Source: Lacipirellulaceae bacterium
GTDB taxonomy: Bacteria > Planctomycetota > Planctomycetia > Pirellulales > Lacipirellulaceae
Direction of reading: 5' to 3'
Length of the DNA: 64,000 nucleotides
NCBI GenBank assembly: GCA_040218535.1
Contig: JAVJRG010000005.1
Span: forward strand, 558,001 to 622,000
Part shown: piece after piece, positions 61,363 to 64,000 of the stretch
Position numbering within the stretch: the stretch's first letter is position 1
Layout: each line of letters begins with the position of its first letter
Notes under the pieces: generated by a model
The model's input: only the letters and a program-made list of their open reading frames with translations
Told to the model about the DNA's origin: nothing
The model's database searches: none
Made by a program: the position numbers and the translations under genes

Positions 61363-63618
61363 ATGCCAGATGTCGCCCAGCAGATTGAAGCCCTTCGCCA
61401 GGAAATCCGGCGGCATGAGCGGCTCTATTATGTCGACGCCAAGCCGGAGATATCAGACAAACAGTTCGACGAGCTTCTCAAGCGCCTTGAAGCACTTGAA
61501 GCAAAGCATCCCGAATTCGTTACGCCAGACAGCCCCACGCAGCGTGTCGGTGGTCAACCCATCGATGGATTCCAGACCGTGCCTCATGCACGGCGGATGT
61601 ACTCGATTGACAACAGCTACAACGAGGAGGACCTCACGAAGTGGGCGAAGCGTTGCTTCGAAGCGATTGATCCTGCGTTTGGCAATTACGCTGCGGCATT
61701 TGAAGAAGTCGACCAGGCCGAAGCAGAAGTGAAAGGGCAACGAACGGACGAAGCCAAGAAAGTACGCAAACTGGCGAAAGAAACGCGTGAAGGGTTACAC
61801 TCGGCGTTAGCGGCTCAAGTGGAAGTTGCTGGCCAGGAGGGCTTTCCCATTCCCGGCGGCTACATCGCCGAGCCAAAGATTGACGGCGTCGCGATTAACC
61901 TGCGCTATGAGCGTGGGCAGCTAGTTCAAGCTTTGACGCGCGGCGATGGTACTTCGGGGGATGATGTCACTGCTAATGTGCGAGCGATTCGCTCGGTCCC
62001 GTTGGTACTACAAGGGCCGGAGTCCTTCAGGCCTCCGGAAATCCTCGAGGTTCGTGGCGAAATCTTCATGCCGCAGAAGGAATTCTTGCGACTGAATGCA
62101 GAAGCGGAAGCTGCGGGGAACGAGCCGTTTGCCAATCCGAGGAACGCGACGGCGGGGACGCTCAAGCAGCTTGATCCAAAGGTTGTCGCCGCCAGAAAGT
62201 TGCAGTTTATTGCTCACGGTTCCGGGGAATTGAGCGAAGAGATTGCCGACCTGGGAATTGATGCTCATAGCAAACTGCTACAGCAGATTGCCGCGTGGGG
62301 TGTGCCGATCAACGCTCGGAACCGCCAATGTGAATCGATTCGCGAGGTGCTGCGTGAGTTGGAAGCGTTCGACACGGAGCGACTAGAACTCAGCTACGGG
62401 GTGGATGGGGTCGTCGTGAAAGTCGACCGCTACGATTTCCAGCAGCAGCTCGGCTACACGAGCAAGTTCCCACGTTGGGCGATTGCCTACAAGTACGCCA
62501 CCGAACAAGCGGAAACGACGGTCCTGGAAATCCAGTGGCAGATGGGCAAGACCGGGAAGCTGACACCGCGGGCACGGATGGAGCCGGTGTTCGTCGCGGG
62601 GACGACCGTGCAGCATGCGACGCTTCACAACTTTGGCGAACTTGAACGCAAGGACGTGCGGGTTGGCGATCAAGTGATCATTGAGAAGGCCGGCGAGATC
62701 ATCCCGCAGGTCGTACGCTCGCTCAAAGAGAAACGTCCCGCAGGCGTCGAACCAGTCGTCCCGCCGTCGGAATGTCCCGAATGTGGCAGCGAAGTCGAGC
62801 CCGAGATTGGCAACAATGGACGAGAGACCGGTCGTTATTGCATCAACCCGGAGTGCCCGGCCCAGTTGCGCGAGCGGCTGATGCACTTTGCTGGTCGCGG
62901 CCAGATGGACATTGATGGGCTTGGCGAGAAGGCGATCATCCAACTGGCCGACGCGGGGCTACTCAATTCGTTCGGTGACATCTTCTGCTTGAAAGACCAT
63001 CGCGAAGAGATGCTCAAGCTGGAACGGATGGGCGAAAAGAAGGTCGACAATCTTCTCGCTAGCATCGAAGAGGTCAAATCACGCGGCTTGGCACGTGTGT
63101 TGGGTAGTTTGGGGATCCGGCACGTCGGCTCGACCGGCTCGCGTATCCTCGCCGAACACTACGGCACGCTTGACGCACTGATGGCAGCAAGCGAGGAGGA
63201 TATCCGCACGTTCAAAATCAACGGTCGCGAATCGGGCATCGGCGAAGAGATCGCCAAGAGCCTCTACCACTTTCTGCACAGCGAACGGGGCCAGTTCGTC
63301 TTTCAGGAACTCCGCGAAGCGGGCGTCGATCTCACCGAGCCGCAACCCGAGGCGACCGAAGGCGGCTCGCAACTTTTCGCAGGCAAGTCCCTCGTCGTGA
63401 CCGGCAAGCTGGAACAATACAGCCGCGACGAAATTCACGACCTGATCCGCCAACACGGCGGTCGCGCGGCGAGTAGTGTCTCGAAGTCGACGGACTATCT
63501 GATCGCTGGAGAGAAAGCCGGCAGCAAGTTGGCCAAGGCGGAGAAGCTTGGGGTGGCGGTGATTAGCGAGGGGGAGTTTTTAGAGATGTTGTCACAGGCT
63601 CTAGACCCAGATGGCTAG
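61363..63618 (+). CDS. ligA: NAD-dependent DNA ligase
   Basis: A 751-residue LigA. The Ia domain (MPDVAQQIEALRQEIRRHER) leads to the adenylation domain, with Lys172 in EPKIDGVAI as the AMP acceptor, then VEVRGEIFMPQ-like and GVDGVVVKVD motifs. The OB fold, zinc finger (CPECGSEVEPE ... CINPECPAQ), HhH repeats (RVLGSLGIRHVGSTGS) and a BRCT domain (AGKSLVVTGKLEQYS) follow in the normal order. Between SIDNSYN and EPKIDG there is an extra charged helix of about 55 residues, so the protein is longer than usual (about 670). The ATG at 61363 is preferred to the GTG at 61351. Confidence 0.96.
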   Translation: MPDVAQQIEALRQEIRRHERLYYVDAKPEISDKQFDELLKRLEALEAKHPEFVTPDSPTQRVGGQPIDGFQTVPHARRMYSIDNSYNEEDLTKWAKRCFEAIDPAFGNYAAAFEEVDQAEAEVKGQRTDEAKKVRKLAKETREGLHSALAAQVEVAGQEGFPIPGGYIAEPKIDGVAINLRYERGQLVQALTRGDGTSGDDVTANVRAIRSVPLVLQGPESFRPPEILEVRGEIFMPQKEFLRLNAEAEAAGNEPFANPRNATAGTLKQLDPKVVAARKLQFIAHGSGELSEEIADLGIDAHSKLLQQIAAWGVPINARNRQCESIREVLRELEAFDTERLELSYGVDGVVVKVDRYDFQQQLGYTSKFPRWAIAYKYATEQAETTVLEIQWQMGKTGKLTPRARMEPVFVAGTTVQHATLHNFGELERKDVRVGDQVIIEKAGEIIPQVVRSLKEKRPAGVEPVVPPSECPECGSEVEPEIGNNGRETGRYCINPECPAQLRERLMHFAGRGQMDIDGLGEKAIIQLADAGLLNSFGDIFCLKDHREEMLKLERMGEKKVDNLLASIEEVKSRGLARVLGSLGIRHVGSTGSRILAEHYGTLDALMAASEEDIRTFKINGRESGIGEEIAKSLYHFLHSERGQFVFQELREAGVDLTEPQPEATEGGSQLFAGKSLVVTGKLEQYSRDEIHDLIRQHGGRAASSVSKSTDYLIAGEKAGSKLAKAEKLGVAVISEGEFLEMLSQALDPDG

Positions 63619-63677
63619 GCCTAGGGGTTCTAAGTGTTTTGGTCATGCTTTCGCAGAAGAATGATGTAAGGATTGCA

Positions 63678-64000
63678 ATGAATTACTGGTTGTTCAACGC
63701 GGAGAAACAGCCCCAGTTATCTCGGAATGCTGAGGATATTTGGTTTGAGGAAAACATGGGGTACTCAGCCAATGAACGTGAGAAGTACGGAGTCCCACTT
63801 GGAAAAATGGTCCCAGGTGATCGCGTGCTTATGTATGTGAATAACAAAGGATACGTTGGTATCGGGACTGTTACAGCTAGTTGGAATGGCAAGGGTTATA
63901 AGCAAAAGCATGTCTATAAAGGATGCGATTACCCTGAGTATAGGATTTCAATCAATTGGCAGTACGATTTACGCCGCACCCCATTCGAGATTGGATGGGT
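63678..64000 (+). CDS. EVE/PUA-like domain protein, 3' end outside window
   Basis: A partial frame of 107 codons with an ATG at 63678 and AGGA seven bases upstream. It starts MNYWLFNAEKQPQLSRNAED and continues with PLGKMVPGDRVLMYVNNKG and YVGIGTVTASWNGKGYKQKH. The aromatic YWLF start and the PGDRVLMYxxxxxYVGIGxV pattern resemble the EVE/PUA-like fold, which binds modified bases and often occurs in restriction or defence genes. The protein continues beyond the window edge. No partner is visible. The assignment is from pattern only. Confidence 0.6.
   Translation, partial: MNYWLFNAEKQPQLSRNAEDIWFEENMGYSANEREKYGVPLGKMVPGDRVLMYVNNKGYVGIGTVTASWNGKGYKQKHVYKGCDYPEYRISINWQYDLRRTPFEIGW

Overview
The window looks like a chromosomal segment of a planctomycete, most likely order Pirellulales. 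The evidence is (i) secreted proteins with the N-terminal LEPRxLL(A/T) motif and dockerin-like DxDxDG...DFLxWQ C-termini (4689-7493, 35604-37250), (ii) an RTX protein with the same dockerin-like block plus a PEP-CTERM-like tail, (iii) an MJ0042 zinc-ribbon metalloprotease, (iv) a MraZ-like gene with no division/cell-wall cluster beside it, and (v) many intergenic inverted repeats. A GH86-type agarase/porphyranase suggests contact with red-algal polysaccharide. The genus cannot be fixed from this sequence alone.

Layout. 0-5 kb: end of a secretin gene, a DUF423 membrane protein and an ECF sigma factor. 4.7-10 kb: two large secreted proteins (GH86 and RTX) with a truncated ABC-ATPase remnant between them. 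10-11 kb: a REP-associated tyrosine transposase (RAYT) flanked by six alternating REP hairpins. 11-19 kb: Fic protein, cytochrome c'-like protein, DinB-like protein, phosphohexomutase, a short UvrC, a VapBC-type pair and a ketoacyl synthase. 19.5-23.5 kb: MraZ-like regulator with two upstream dyads, a repeat-flanked small gene, DUF1844 and CTP synthase. 23-29.4 kb: the translation/SRP block yraN-rplS-trmD-rpsP ... ffh on the minus strand; a 2.4-kb accessory island (HigBA-like, RelE/ParE-like and an AbiJ/HEPN-like gene) sits between rpsP and ffh. 29.9-38 kb: AAA ATPase, aminotransferase, secreted hydrolase, Cys-rich lipoprotein, transglutaminase and a malectin/dockerin protein. 38.3-43.4 kb: lysS, a Lol-type ABC exporter and a second class IV aminotransferase. 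43.5-50.2 kb: M48 protease, unknown secreted protein, recJ, rpmG and a membrane-anchored prenyltransferase-fold protein. 50.2-50.8 kb: a minus-strand transcription unit opening with a c-di-GMP-I (GEMM) riboswitch aptamer and with no convincing protein gene behind it. 51-64 kb: enoyl-CoA hydratase/AtuA pair, primary-type sigma factor, protein kinase, a uvrA - GH2-like - thiF operon, ligA and the start of an EVE-like gene.

How the parts relate. DNA repair is well represented (uvrA, uvrC, recJ, ligA) but dispersed. The translation block is nearly canonical, yet rimM is missing from its usual place and the ffh-rpsP junction has received toxin-antitoxin and abortive-infection genes. The most unusual object is the orphan riboswitch unit at 50.2-50.8 kb. 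It has a promoter, a good aptamer with pairing closing stem, two strong hairpins each followed by a T-run, and no downstream gene on its strand before recJ, with an oppositely oriented gene in between. It is a candidate for a c-di-GMP-controlled noncoding RNA.
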